From Pseudomonas sp. H3(2019) (GTDB taxonomy: Bacteria > Pseudomonadota > Gammaproteobacteria > Pseudomonadales > Pseudomonadaceae): a stretch of DNA of 64,000 nucleotides. Shown here one piece after another: positions 56,091-64,000 of this stretch. The position numbers and the translations under genes were made by a program. Position 1 is the stretch's first letter, and every line of letters starts with the position of its first letter. Location of the stretch: assembly GCF_007713465.1 (NCBI RefSeq), contig NZ_VMSG01000009.1:124001-188000 (forward strand), written 5' to 3'. The notes beneath the pieces were generated by a model that did no database searches, had not been told where the DNA came from, and saw only the letters and a program-made list of their open reading frames with translations.

Positions 56091-58160
56091 TTAACCCTTG
56101 ACGGTCTTCGGCGCCTTACCCGCCTTCATCTGCTCCAACAAGGGGGCGCACTGATTCGGCTCGCCACCACTCGGCGCCACCAGTGCCAGCAGCCCCGCCG
56201 CCGGACCGGCAATCACGCCCAGCGCCACCATCCCCGCGCCCCGCAACATCAGCGGCACACCCTTCACGCCGGTATCCGGCTTGATGAACTTACCACGCAC
56301 ATACAGCGGCGAACGCAACGAGATCAGCCGCACGCCCCTGGACTCTGGCGTGATGGTCAGGTCGAGCTGCTCACTGGCCATGTTCGCGGTGCCGTCGATG
56401 TAGACGATCGCGTTCTCGGTGTCGAACACAAACAGCCGGGAGGTCGCCAGACCGGTCTTGACGTCGAAGTCGGCCGCCGCGCAGTTGATCTTCACGTCCT
56501 GGTCGCCAAAGATTTTCCCGACCACATAATTGCCGACGTTCAACCCGGCCAGCTCCATCAGTTGACGACTGATCGCACCATCATTCATCAACAGCTTCAG
56601 ATCGCCATTGGCGCTGCCCAGCAATGCCGCCACCGAATTGCCATGACCTGCGAGGTCGGCGTCACCGTTGAGTTCCCCAAAGCTGGTTTTCATCGTCTCG
56701 AAGCCCGGGAACAGCTGCTTGAGTTTGAAGCCGCGCGCCGTCAGTTTCGCCCGTCCTTCCAACGGCGTGGCAAGGCCGTTCAGACGGATCTGCGCATCGA
56801 GCTTGCCGCCCGCTACGCCAAAGCGCAGCGGCTCCAGGCTGATCTGACCATCGTTGAGCACCAGGTGCGTATAGAGATCGGTAAACGGCAGCTTTTCGCT
56901 TTGAACGATGCGTTTACCGGTGAATTCGACATCGGCGTCCATATCGCGCCAGCGCTCGGTATGGAACTCCTCGACCGGCAACACCTTGTCCGCTGGCTGC
57001 TTGCTTTCGCCGCCTCGGGCCTTTTGCTTGGCGTTGGAGTCGGCGCCGATCAACGGCGCGAGGTCGGCGAACAACAGTTGATTGGAGACCACCGTGCCAC
57101 TGAGCTTGGGCCGTGGCTGGCTGGCGACATACGTCAGGTCGCCGTGAATATCGCTACTGCCAATGGTGCCGTTGAATGCCTCGTAGTGGAACGTCGCACC
57201 GTCCGACTGGCGCAGGTTGGCGATCAAGTGACCGTCAGTGGTGTAAGGCGGCGAAGCCGGCAGCGGTACGCCGGTCAACGGATAAAGGTTGCCCAGGCTG
57301 GTGCCGGCCAGTTTCAGTCGCAGGTCCAGCGCACCGAGGTTCAGCGGGTCGGTCAGGGTACCGGCCAGCTCGACGCTGGTATCGGCAATCTTCACCTGCG
57401 CGTGCAACGGGAACGGCTTGGCCGCGTCCTGCAATGCCAGCAACCCACCGACCTTGCCTTCGCCCGCAAGCTTCTGACCGTGGAACTGGCCTTTGACCTT
57501 CAGCGCAAACGCATAGTCTTGTGGCGCCGAACCCTTCTCCAGGGCTTTCTTCGCGGCTTTATCACCGACGATGTCGCTGAACGGAATCGGCTTGCCCAGC
57601 AGGTCGATCAGCAGGTCGATCTGAGTGTTCAAGGTCTGGTCATCGAGCGTGACATGGCCCTTGTCGAAGCCGATTGCTCCTATGTCTACCCCCCAGCGGG
57701 ACGGTTCGGCGTTCGGGTCTTTCGGATCGAACTTGAAGGTCCAGTTGGCGCGGCCATCGGCCAGGCGCTGCAGATCGGCATTGGGTTCGGTGAGGTCAAC
57801 GCGCGGAATCACTACCCGCTGCGCCAATAGCGCCAACGGCGAGACCCGCAACTCGACGCGTTTGAGACTGACCATTTGCGGCTTTTTCGACCAGTCCGGA
57901 TTGCCCAGGCTCAAGTCCTCGGCCACCACATGCGGCCACGGCACCCAGGCGCGCCAACCGCCTTCATCGACTTCACGTTTCCAGGCCACCGTCAGGTTGC
58001 CGTTGATGGCAAAGGGGCGGTGCAGTTCCTCGGAGACTTTGGTGTTGAGCGGCGGTTTGATCCGGTTCCAGTCGAAAAACGCGATGATCACCACCAGCAG
58101 GGCCATCAGCAGCACGAGACTGCCAACAACCCAAGCCAGAATTTTACGAGTGCGCGTCAT
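56091..58160 (-). CDS. AsmA-family protein
   Basis: A 689-residue AsmA-like protein from the ATG at 58160 (MTRTRKILAWVVGSLVLLMA), with one N-terminal membrane helix (8-30) and a long periplasmic beta-rich body. The N-terminal AsmA domain shows FFDWNRIKPPLNTKVSEELHRPF. The C-terminal AsmA_2-like part includes LMNDGAISRQLMELAGLNVGNYV. The family forms bridges for phospholipid transport to the outer membrane. An in-frame ATG at 58208 adds 16 residues before the helix and is less likely. Confidence 0.92.
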   Translation of the reverse strand: MTRTRKILAWVVGSLVLLMALLVVIIAFFDWNRIKPPLNTKVSEELHRPFAINGNLTVAWKREVDEGGWRAWVPWPHVVAEDLSLGNPDWSKKPQMVSLKRVELRVSPLALLAQRVVIPRVDLTEPNADLQRLADGRANWTFKFDPKDPNAEPSRWGVDIGAIGFDKGHVTLDDQTLNTQIDLLIDLLGKPIPFSDIVGDKAAKKALEKGSAPQDYAFALKVKGQFHGQKLAGEGKVGGLLALQDAAKPFPLHAQVKIADTSVELAGTLTDPLNLGALDLRLKLAGTSLGNLYPLTGVPLPASPPYTTDGHLIANLRQSDGATFHYEAFNGTIGSSDIHGDLTYVASQPRPKLSGTVVSNQLLFADLAPLIGADSNAKQKARGGESKQPADKVLPVEEFHTERWRDMDADVEFTGKRIVQSEKLPFTDLYTHLVLNDGQISLEPLRFGVAGGKLDAQIRLNGLATPLEGRAKLTARGFKLKQLFPGFETMKTSFGELNGDADLAGHGNSVAALLGSANGDLKLLMNDGAISRQLMELAGLNVGNYVVGKIFGDQDVKINCAAADFDVKTGLATSRLFVFDTENAIVYIDGTANMASEQLDLTITPESRGVRLISLRSPLYVRGKFIKPDTGVKGVPLMLRGAGMVALGVIAGPAAGLLALVAPSGGEPNQCAPLLEQMKAGKAPKTVKG

Positions 58161-58546
58161 TGCACAGAGCTCCTGATTACGACTCAGCGCCCGAACTGCG
58201 ACGCACATATGAAACGGTAGGCCAGAAATCGGCGGATTATAGAGATTACGACTGACAAATGGCTCGCAGGTTTAACACCCCTTCCATTCGGGCATAAAAA
58301 ACCAATTTTATTGACCGATCAGCCAGCTTCCGTTACCCGCCCTCGCACTTTTCCGTCGCGCAAGTGAGTCGAAAATACCCACCGCAGTGCAAAAATGTTC
58401 CCCGGAAACGTCCGATCTAGAGGCTTCCCGCCGAACAATCAATTCCGTTGATTATTACCATTGTCTTTATGAACTTTTATATCGACTTATCGAGAGTAGC
58501 ATTAGCTTCGTACCCACTTTATAGCCCTCCCAAGGAGCAGCCCATC
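58161..58546. other. Divergent promoter region
   Basis: The 386 bases between asmA and the repeat-protein gene contain no gene. The right part (58440-58520) is AT-rich and precedes a GGAG site, so a promoter for the repeat protein lies there. No clear -10/-35 pair can be picked. Confidence 0.5.
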
Positions 58547-58981
58547 ATGAAACGCCAATTACTGCTTAGCCTGACCCTTTCGATGTTAGCCAGCAGCGCT
58601 TTTGCCCTGCCAGCTGCCGATCAGGCAACTCCGCAAGTCAAATCCAGCCATTCGGCGTATAGCCAAACGGTTGCCGACGGTGCCAACGGTAACGAACGTC
58701 TGAAAGAAAAAGGCCTGATTACTCAGGATGGTTACGACAAGACACCACAAGGCCAGATCCTTGCCTCTGACGGCTCCGACCGCACTCCACAAGGTCAGAC
58801 CCTGGCTGCCGATGGCTCCGATCGCACCCCACAAGGTCAGACCCTGGCTGCTGACGGCTCCGATCGCACCCCACAAGGTCAGACCCTGGCTTCCGACGGC
58901 TCCGATCGCACCCCACAAGGCCAAACCCTGGCTGAAGGTGGTGGTGACCGTGTGATCGAACGCAACGCTAGCCTGAGCTAA
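58547..58981 (+). CDS. Secreted protein with five 14-residue tandem repeats
   Basis: A 144-residue protein with a clear signal peptide (MKRQLLLSLTLSMLASSAFA). After a 40-residue linker come five repeats of 14 residues with consensus DGSDRTPQGQTLAA; the first is DGYDKTPQGQILAS. A short tail GGGDRVIERNASLS ends the protein. The repeats are hydrophilic and glycine- and aspartate-rich, and probably disordered or calcium-binding, but no known RTX pattern fits. I know of no function. AAGGAG precedes the ATG, and a terminator follows. Confidence 0.82.
   Translation: MKRQLLLSLTLSMLASSAFALPAADQATPQVKSSHSAYSQTVADGANGNERLKEKGLITQDGYDKTPQGQILASDGSDRTPQGQTLAADGSDRTPQGQTLAADGSDRTPQGQTLASDGSDRTPQGQTLAEGGGDRVIERNASLS
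58727..58936 (+). repeat. Tandem array of five 42-bp units
   Basis: Units start at 58727, 58769, 58811, 58853 and 58895. Units 2-5 differ at only a few bases. The array is in frame with the secreted protein and could change copy number by slippage or recombination. Confidence 0.92.
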
Positions 58982-58997
58982 GGCCATGCTGGCCCGG

Positions 58998-59027
58998 AAA
59001 AAAGCCCGATCTCCTGGATCGGGCTTT
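58998..59027 (+). terminator. Terminator after the repeat-protein gene
   Basis: AAAGCCCGATC, loop TCCTG, GATCGGGCTTT gives an 11-bp stem ending in TTT at 59017-59027. It separates the repeat gene from desT. Confidence 0.85.
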
Positions 59028-59138
59028 GACTTTATGTAGCTCGCACTCCCCGCCCCACCTTCCTTTACTCAAGTTCGACGCCAGCAAAGCTGATTTGCTA
59101 GAGTGCGCCGCTGTCCTTGATTAGAAGCCAGCCGCCTG

Positions 59139-59771
59139 ATGCTGCCCCGCGCCGAACAGAAACAACAGACCCGCAACGCCTTGATGGACGCTGCCCGCCA
59201 CCTGATGGAATGCGGCCGAGGATTCGGCAGCCTGAGCCTGCGTGAAGTGGCGAAAACCGCTGGTATTGTCCCGACCGGTTTCTACCGGCACTTTGCCGAT
59301 ATGGATCAGCTAGGGCTGGAACTGGTCAGCGAAGTCGGCCAGACCTTCCGCGAAACCATTCGCCTGGTGCGCCACAATGAATTCGTCATGGGCGGAATCA
59401 TCGATGCCTCGGTGCGAATTTTCCTTGATGTGGTCACGGCCAACCGTTCGCAGTTCCTGTTTCTGGCGCGCGAACAATATGGCGGCTCGCTGCCGGTACG
59501 TCTGGCCATCGGCAAACTGCGCGAAAACATCAGCTCGGACCTGGCCGCCGACCTGTCCTTGATGCCCAAACTGCAACACCTCGATTTTTCCGGGTTATCG
59601 GTCATGGCCGACCTGATCGTCAAAAGCGTTTTCGCCACCCTCCCCGATATCATCGACCCGCCCGCCGAAGCCTTGCCCGCGCACCTGACGCCACAGGCGA
59701 AGATCACTCAGCAACTGCGCTTTATCTTTATCGGTCTCAAACACTGGCAAGGGTTGGGCAGTACAGAGTAA
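59139..59771 (+). CDS. desT: TetR-family regulator DesT (unsaturated fatty acid sensing)
   Basis: A 210-residue TetR-type repressor with an N-terminal helix-turn-helix (SLREVAKTAGIVPTGFYRHFADMDQLG, about residues 35-61). It corresponds to P. aeruginosa DesT (PA4890), which binds acyl-CoAs and controls the desCB fatty acid desaturase genes, and like it stands beside ureE. In P. aeruginosa desB is divergent from desT. Here the upstream gene is the repeat protein on the same strand, so the desaturase must be elsewhere. Confidence 0.88.
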   Translation: MLPRAEQKQQTRNALMDAARHLMECGRGFGSLSLREVAKTAGIVPTGFYRHFADMDQLGLELVSEVGQTFRETIRLVRHNEFVMGGIIDASVRIFLDVVTANRSQFLFLAREQYGGSLPVRLAIGKLRENISSDLAADLSLMPKLQHLDFSGLSVMADLIVKSVFATLPDIIDPPAEALPAHLTPQAKITQQLRFIFIGLKHWQGLGSTE

Positions 59772-59790
59772 TCGTTCCTACGCAGAGTGC

Positions 59791-59903
59791 TGATCGTTCC
59801 CACGCTCCCGCGTGGGAATGCAGCCCGGGACGCTCCGCGTCCCTTTGACGGCGTGACGCAGAGCGTCACCGGAGGCATTCCCACGCAGAGCGTGGGAACG
59901 ATC
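59791..59903. repeat. Nested palindrome cluster between desT and ureE
   Basis: Outer arms TGATCGTTCCCACGCT and AGCGTGGGAACGATCA enclose four smaller palindromes: GTTCCCACGC/GCGTGGGAA, GGGACGC/GCGTCCC, GTGACGC/GCGTCAC and ATTCCCACGC/GCGTGGGAA. The whole 113-bp segment could fold into a multi-arm structure. The 316-base desT-ureE gap holds nothing else I can identify. Confidence 0.88.
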
Positions 59904-60087
59904 AATCAGCCGCGCTGTAATTTGGTGCGCGCCGGAGTGCCACGCACCAATATCACCCAGCGCCCCCCCCTAAATCCCGCAACATTCAGAGACATCTTCT
60001 ACGCTCTGACAGGGTTTTCCTACGTCTCGTCCGATTGGCAAGCCCCTTGCTCTAGCCTGAGCATTGTCTATTGCTGGAAGCCCCCCA

Positions 60088-60588
60088 ATGCTGGTGATTC
60101 ATCGCAGAATCGACCCTCAACCCGTCTGGGCCGCCGAGTTGCACCTGAACTTCGAGGCACGCAGTAAAAGTCGCCTGCGCTGTTTCAGTGCCGAAGGTGA
60201 AGACGTCGGGTTGTTTTTGGAGCGCGGGCAGCCGCCGCTGTACGACGGCGAATGCCTGGAGGCCGAAGACGGCCGCATCGTCCGCGTCTGTGCCCGCCCC
60301 GAGCAACTGCTGCACGTCACCTGCGCCAACACGTTCGAACTGACCCGAGCCGCCTATCACCTGGGCAACCGCCATGTTGCCCTGCAAGTCGGTGACGGCT
60401 GGTTGCGCCTGCTCGACGACTACGTGCTCAAAGCCATGCTCGAACAGCTGGGCGCGCAGACCGCAAACATCGAAGCACCGTTCCAGCCGGAGCACGGCGC
60501 CTATGGCGGTGGCCATCACCATTCACGGCACGGCGACGAGGACTTCAACTATCCGCCGAAACTGCACCAATTCGGCATCCGCACGTGA
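60088..60588 (+). CDS. ureE: Urease accessory protein UreE (nickel chaperone)
   Basis: Delivers nickel to the urease active site with UreDFG. The 166-residue protein starts at ATG 60088 (MLVIHRRIDPQPVWA), has the core AYHLGNRHVALQV, and ends with a histidine-rich tail GGGHHHSRHGDED that binds nickel. The structural genes ureABC are not in the window; they lie elsewhere in the chromosome in Pseudomonas. Its stop overlaps the ureF start. Confidence 0.95.
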   Translation: MLVIHRRIDPQPVWAAELHLNFEARSKSRLRCFSAEGEDVGLFLERGQPPLYDGECLEAEDGRIVRVCARPEQLLHVTCANTFELTRAAYHLGNRHVALQVGDGWLRLLDDYVLKAMLEQLGAQTANIEAPFQPEHGAYGGGHHHSRHGDEDFNYPPKLHQFGIRT

Positions 60589-61259
60589 ACCCGGCCTGGG
60601 CACTGCTGCGTCTGGCCAGCCCGCAATTGCCGATTGGCGGCTACAGCTATTCCCAAGGCCTGGAAATGGCTGTGGATAACGGCCGCGTAAGCGACCCGGA
60701 ATCCGCGAAACGCTGGATCAGCGATCAGTTGCTGCTCAACCTGGCGCGTTTCGAAGCGCCACTGTTGCTCGCCCATTGCACCGCCGCCGCCAATGAAGAC
60801 TGGCCACAGTTGCTGCAACGCTGTGAGGAACACCGCGCCAGCCGGGAAACCCGTGAGCTGCATCAGGAAAGCCGGCAAATGGGCTATTCCCTGCAGCAAC
60901 TGCTCAACGGCTTACCGGAACTGGATGACGCCGCCCGCAGCTTTCTCGCACAACGCAGCGAACCGCATCTGGCCCTCGGCTGGGCGCTGGCCGCCCGCGC
61001 CTGGCAGATCAGCCCGCAAGACGCACTCGCCGCCTGGCTCTGGAGCTGGCTGGAGAATCAATTGGCGGTGTTGATGAAAACCCTGCCGCTGGGCCAGCAA
61101 GCCGCGCAACGCCTCACCAGCGAACTGCTGCCGCTGCTGCAACAGGCTCAGCAGAACGCCTCAAGCCTTGACCCTCAACACTACGGCAGCGCCGCTTTCG
61201 GCCTGTCTCTGGCGTGCATGGCCCATGAGCGCCAGTACAGCCGTCTGTTCCGTTCCTAG
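60585..61259 (+). CDS. ureF: Urease accessory protein UreF
   Basis: The 224-residue helical protein that joins UreD and UreG in the urease activation complex. It starts with GTG overlapping the ureE stop (GTGA). Family blocks are [27 protein letters not shown] and [22 protein letters not shown]. The C-terminal QYSRLFRS matches UreF ends. Confidence 0.95.
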   Translation: MNPAWALLRLASPQLPIGGYSYSQGLEMAVDNGRVSDPESAKRWISDQLLLNLARFEAPLLLAHCTAAANEDWPQLLQRCEEHRASRETRELHQESRQMGYSLQQLLNGLPELDDAARSFLAQRSEPHLALGWALAARAWQISPQDALAAWLWSWLENQLAVLMKTLPLGQQAAQRLTSELLPLLQQAQQNASSLDPQHYGSAAFGLSLACMAHERQYSRLFRS

Positions 61260-61282
61260 GGCCTGTTACTTTGGAGAATCAC

Positions 61283-61897
61283 ATGAACACACAACCTCTG
61301 CGCGTCGGTATCGGCGGCCCGGTCGGTTCCGGCAAAACCGCGCTGACGTTGGCCCTGTGCCTGGCGTTGCGTGATCGCTACAACCTGGCAGTGGTCACCA
61401 ACGACATCTACACCCGCGAAGACGCCGACTTTCTGGTACGCAACGAAGCCCTGGCCCCCGAGCGGATCATCGGCGTGGAAACCGGCGGTTGCCCGCACAC
61501 GGCGATCCGCGAAGATGCGTCGATCAACCTCGAAGCGGTGGATCAACTGAACCGGCGCTTTCCCGGCCTCGATCTGATTCTGGTGGAGTCCGGTGGCGAC
61601 AACCTGTCGGCGACCTTCAGCCCGGAACTCTCGGACCTGACGATCTACGTGATCGATGTCTCGGCCGGCGACAAGCTGCCGCGCAAGGGCGGACCGGGGA
61701 TCTGCAAATCCGACCTGCTGGTGATCAACAAGATCGACCTGGCGCCGCTGGTAGGCGCATCGCTGTCGATGATGGACAGCGACACCCAACGCATGCGCGG
61801 CGGCAAGCCGTTCGTCTTCAGCAATCAGAAAACCGGCCAGGGCCTTGAGGAAATCATCGCCTTCATCGAACGCCAGGGGCTGCTGACCGCAGCCTGA
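61283..61897 (+). CDS. ureG: Urease accessory GTPase UreG
   Basis: A SIMIBI-class GTPase of 204 residues that powers nickel insertion. The P-loop [14 protein letters not shown] lies at residues 10-23, the metal-binding CPH motif in [12 protein letters not shown], and the base-recognition NKID in [14 protein letters not shown] lies seven bases before the ATG at 61283, and an in-frame ATG at 61271 is a poorer choice. The run ureE-ureF-ureG-hupE is one operon. Confidence 0.96.
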   Translation: MNTQPLRVGIGGPVGSGKTALTLALCLALRDRYNLAVVTNDIYTREDADFLVRNEALAPERIIGVETGGCPHTAIREDASINLEAVDQLNRRFPGLDLILVESGGDNLSATFSPELSDLTIYVIDVSAGDKLPRKGGPGICKSDLLVINKIDLAPLVGASLSMMDSDTQRMRGGKPFVFSNQKTGQGLEEIIAFIERQGLLTAA

Positions 61898-61935
61898 AAC
61901 TTATCCACAGGCGTTATCAACAAGGAAGCTTACTC

Positions 61936-62508
61936 ATGACACTCAAACGCATCTTCGCCGCCGCAGCCCTGCTGCTCACGCCCGCACTGGCCTTCGCCCA
62001 CCCGGGCCATGGCGACAACGGTTTGCTGGCCGGCATCAGCCATCCGATTGGCGGGCTCGACCATTTGCTGGCGATGCTCGCCGTGGGGTTGTGGGCCGCG
62101 CAACAAAAGGGCGCCGCGCGCTGGGCGCTGCCGTGTACCTTCGTCGGCGTCATGCTGATCGGCGGAATGCTCGGGTTTGAGGGCTTGAACCTGCCTGCGC
62201 TGGAAAGCGGGATTGCCGCTTCGGTGCTCGCGTTGGGCCTGGCGGTGGCATTGGCGGTGCGTCCACCGTTGAGCCTGGCGATTGGCGCGACAGCACTGTT
62301 TGCCTTGTTCCACGGCGTGGCGCATGGCCTGGAGCTGCCGGACATGTCCAGCCCTTGGGCGTATGCCGCTGGCTTCGTCGCTGCGACCGCAACCCTGCAT
62401 GCTGCCGGTTATGCGTTGGTGCGCGTATTGCCTCAGGCGGCTGCGCCGCTGGTTCGGTTGGCCGGCGCTGCTTCAGCGGCAACCGGAGTCTGGTTGCTCG
62501 CCGGCTGA
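61936..62508 (+). CDS. ureJ: HupE/UreJ-family nickel transporter
   Basis: A 190-residue membrane protein with a signal peptide (ALLLTPALAFAHPGHGDNG) and six or so helices. It carries the HupE/UreJ motif HPIGGLDHLLAMLAVGLWAAQ and FALFHGVAHGLELP with histidines that bind nickel. It imports or moves nickel for urease and follows ureG by 38 bases. A palindrome follows. Confidence 0.93.
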   Translation: MTLKRIFAAAALLLTPALAFAHPGHGDNGLLAGISHPIGGLDHLLAMLAVGLWAAQQKGAARWALPCTFVGVMLIGGMLGFEGLNLPALESGIAASVLALGLAVALAVRPPLSLAIGATALFALFHGVAHGLELPDMSSPWAYAAGFVAATATLHAAGYALVRVLPQAAAPLVRLAGAASAATGVWLLAG

Positions 62509-62526
62509 AACCGGACACCTGATGCT

Positions 62527-62557
62527 GATCGTTCCCACGCTCTGCGTGGGAACGATC
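62527..62557. repeat. Short palindrome, 'GTTCCCACGC' family
   Basis: GATCGTTCCCACGC, loop TCT, GCGTGGGAACGATC, a 14-bp stem after ureJ. It is the third locus of this family in the window and could terminate the urease operon. Confidence 0.88.
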
Positions 62558-62617
62558 GTATGCTCCACTCTCTGCTACCATGTCGCGCAAACACTCCTGC
62601 CGTGACGACGCCAGCCA

Positions 62618-63751
62618 ATGCCCGATGCTCCCCGCTCCGCCTCCCAGCCTGAATTGACCGCCCTGTTCGCCACTGTGCAGCAGCACTTCCAGGACGTGAT
62701 CGTGCCGCTCTGGCAAGGCCCCGGCTGGAACTCAGACATGGCGCTGCCGTATGAAGCGCTGGACGCCGAACACCGGCCATTGCCGCCACAACGCTACCGG
62801 GCCATGGCCTGCGCGCGGCAGCTGTACCTGTTCGCCAGCCTGATCGGTGACGTACCGGCTGCCGAAGAGCGCGCCGCTGCGCTGTTTCGCTCCCTGCAAC
62901 GGCATTTCCACGATGCCGAACACGGCGGCTGGTTCTACAGCATCGACGCCCATGGCGCGCCGCTGGATCAGCGTAAAGACCTCTACACCCACGCCTTCAT
63001 TCTGTTTGCCTGCGCCCATTACTGGGCCAAGGTTCGCGAGCCGTTGGTGGAATCGGTGCTCAATGCCGCGCTGGAAGTGGTCGCTCAACGTTTCGCCACA
63101 GACGACGGTCTGTACGAAGCCAGCCTCGACCGCAACTGGTCATCGCTCAAGTCCGGGCCGTTGCAGAACCCGCTGATGCATCTGGCCGAAGCGTTCCTCG
63201 CCACGCTGTCAGTACGCGACGATGCCCCGGTCGAGGCCGCGCTCAATGCACTGTGCGGGGCGATGCAAAAGCACTTCATCGACCCGCAGCACGGGGTGAT
63301 GATGGAGAAACCGCTGGGGGCTGTGGATAACTGGTTTGAGCCGGGGCATCAATTCGAATGGTTCTTCCTGCTGGAGTCATCGGCGTTGCTGCGCGGATCA
63401 AAACTGCACGCCTCGCTGACCCGCGCATTCCCGTTCACCGAGCAATTGGGCGTTAATCAGCAAACGGGCGCAGTGCGAGCCATGCTCGACCTTGAACTGG
63501 ACGGCCGACCACGTGATGAGACCCAGCGCATTTGGGCCCAGGCAGAATACCTGCGCGCCCTGACTTTGCATCCGGACAGCGAGGCGTTGATTGAGCGTCA
63601 ATTGAACGCCTTGCAACAGCGCTTCCTGCATGCCGGTGGCTGGTACGAGTGCCTGGACAGGGATGGCGCGGTCAGCCGCCCGGACATGCCGTCGACCACG
63701 CCATACCATTTGGCGACCTGTTATCGCGGGCTCACCGAATATTTCGGCTGA
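62618..63751 (+). CDS. AGE-family sugar epimerase/isomerase
   Basis: A 377-residue (alpha/alpha)6-barrel protein of the N-acylglucosamine 2-epimerase family. Conserved blocks are QLYLFASLIG, GGWFYSIDAHGAP, YTHAFILFACAHYW, NPLMHLAEAFLA and PGHQFEWFFLL with the catalytic-site histidines. Bacterial members include mannose isomerases and cellobiose epimerases. The substrate is not predictable here. The ATG at 62618 gives a normal length. It ends convergently with the SDR gene. Confidence 0.88.
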   Translation: MPDAPRSASQPELTALFATVQQHFQDVIVPLWQGPGWNSDMALPYEALDAEHRPLPPQRYRAMACARQLYLFASLIGDVPAAEERAAALFRSLQRHFHDAEHGGWFYSIDAHGAPLDQRKDLYTHAFILFACAHYWAKVREPLVESVLNAALEVVAQRFATDDGLYEASLDRNWSSLKSGPLQNPLMHLAEAFLATLSVRDDAPVEAALNALCGAMQKHFIDPQHGVMMEKPLGAVDNWFEPGHQFEWFFLLESSALLRGSKLHASLTRAFPFTEQLGVNQQTGAVRAMLDLELDGRPRDETQRIWAQAEYLRALTLHPDSEALIERQLNALQQRFLHAGGWYECLDRDGAVSRPDMPSTTPYHLATCYRGLTEYFG

Positions 63752-63780
63752 GTCTGCTCCGACAAGCCCCCTCGCTACAC

Positions 63781-64000
63781 TTACGCCTTGCTACTGCGAT
63801 CGATCGCAAACCCGCCCCAGGTCTGGCTCACCGGCATCAATTCCAGACGATTGATGTTGATGTGCGCCGGGGCATTGAGGACCCAGAAAATCGTCTCGGC
63901 GATGTCCTGCGGCTGGATCGGCTCGGCGCCCGCGTAAGTGGCGTCGTAGCGCGCCTGGTCACCGCCAAAACGCACCAGCGAAAACTCGCTTTCACACAGG
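63781..64000 (-). CDS. SDR-family dehydrogenase (YdfG-like), C-terminal part only
   Basis: The last 72 codons of a gene running off the window's right edge. The end is typical of NADP-dependent 3-hydroxy acid dehydrogenase YdfG: RFGGDQARYDATYAG, PQDIAETIFWVLNAPAHINI and NRLELMPVSQTWGG. The Rossmann loop and active site are outside the window. No start is seen because it lies beyond position 64000. Confidence 0.85.
   Translation of the reverse strand, partial: LCESEFSLVRFGGDQARYDATYAGAEPIQPQDIAETIFWVLNAPAHININRLELMPVSQTWGGFAIDRSSKA

Overview
The window is a chromosomal segment of a Pseudomonas of the fluorescens group. Gene order supports this: the leftmost 30 kb follows the Pseudomonas order lipA-lipB-DUF493-dacA-rlpA-mltB-rodA-mrdA-rlmH-rsfS-nadD-proA ... 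ubiX-mpl-(ethanolamine genes) ... ppa. The right end carries desT-ureE-ureF-ureG-hupE, an order also found in P. aeruginosa. The DNA is GC-rich, and REP-type palindromes built on 'CGAGCAAGCTCGCTCCCAC' or 'CGGGCAAGCCTTGCTCCTAC' sit between many genes. There are no rRNA or tRNA genes, no CRISPR array and no complete insertion sequence.

Layout. (1) 1-10.5 kb, minus strand: lipoate attachment, the elongasome/peptidoglycan cluster (dacA, rlpA, mltB, rodA, mrdA), ribosome factors (rlmH, rsfS), nadD and proA. (2) 10.6-20 kb: mpg, a DedA-PAP2 fusion, a Lon-substrate-domain protein, lrgAB, a MaoC hydratase, a MORN-repeat/C13-peptidase lipoprotein, an NAD(P)-binding protein, ubiX and mpl. (3) 20-27.9 kb: an ethanolamine catabolic locus made of a sigma-54 activator, aldehyde dehydrogenase, eat permease and eutBC, with two good -24/-12 promoters and repeated upstream sites. 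(4) 28-32 kb: GNAT, DedA, an M90 peptidase, ppa, an XRE/S24 regulator and a possible small RNA.

(5) 32.1-46.7 kb is the accessory block and the most interesting part. It holds an RbbA-type ABC exporter with HlyD and TolC partners, a small membrane ORF, a MipA/OmpV protein, an OmpR-type two-component system, and an operon of a divergent alpha-oxoamine synthase, a FemAB/BioF2-type acyltransferase and an MFS exporter. It ends in a truncated YhcG-like gene and a gene remnant. Three intergenic regions in this block each carry four hexamers of the type CTTGAT spaced exactly 11 bp apart. That is the architecture of an OmpR-family operator, and it suggests that the two-component system controls the exporter, mipA and the biosynthetic operon as one regulon. 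My inference is a small self-contained system that makes and exports, or senses and resists, a membrane-active amino-ketone-type compound.

(6) 46.7-54 kb: cbpMA, an Hsp70-like protein, an AI-2E family permease, psiF, an AraC regulator, an EamA exporter and a lipase. (7) 54.4-56.0 kb: an AT-richer pair of genes of unknown function. (8) 56-64 kb: AsmA, a secreted protein with five 14-residue repeats, desT, the urease accessory genes ureEFG, hupE/ureJ, an AGE-family epimerase and the 3' end of an SDR gene cut by the window edge.
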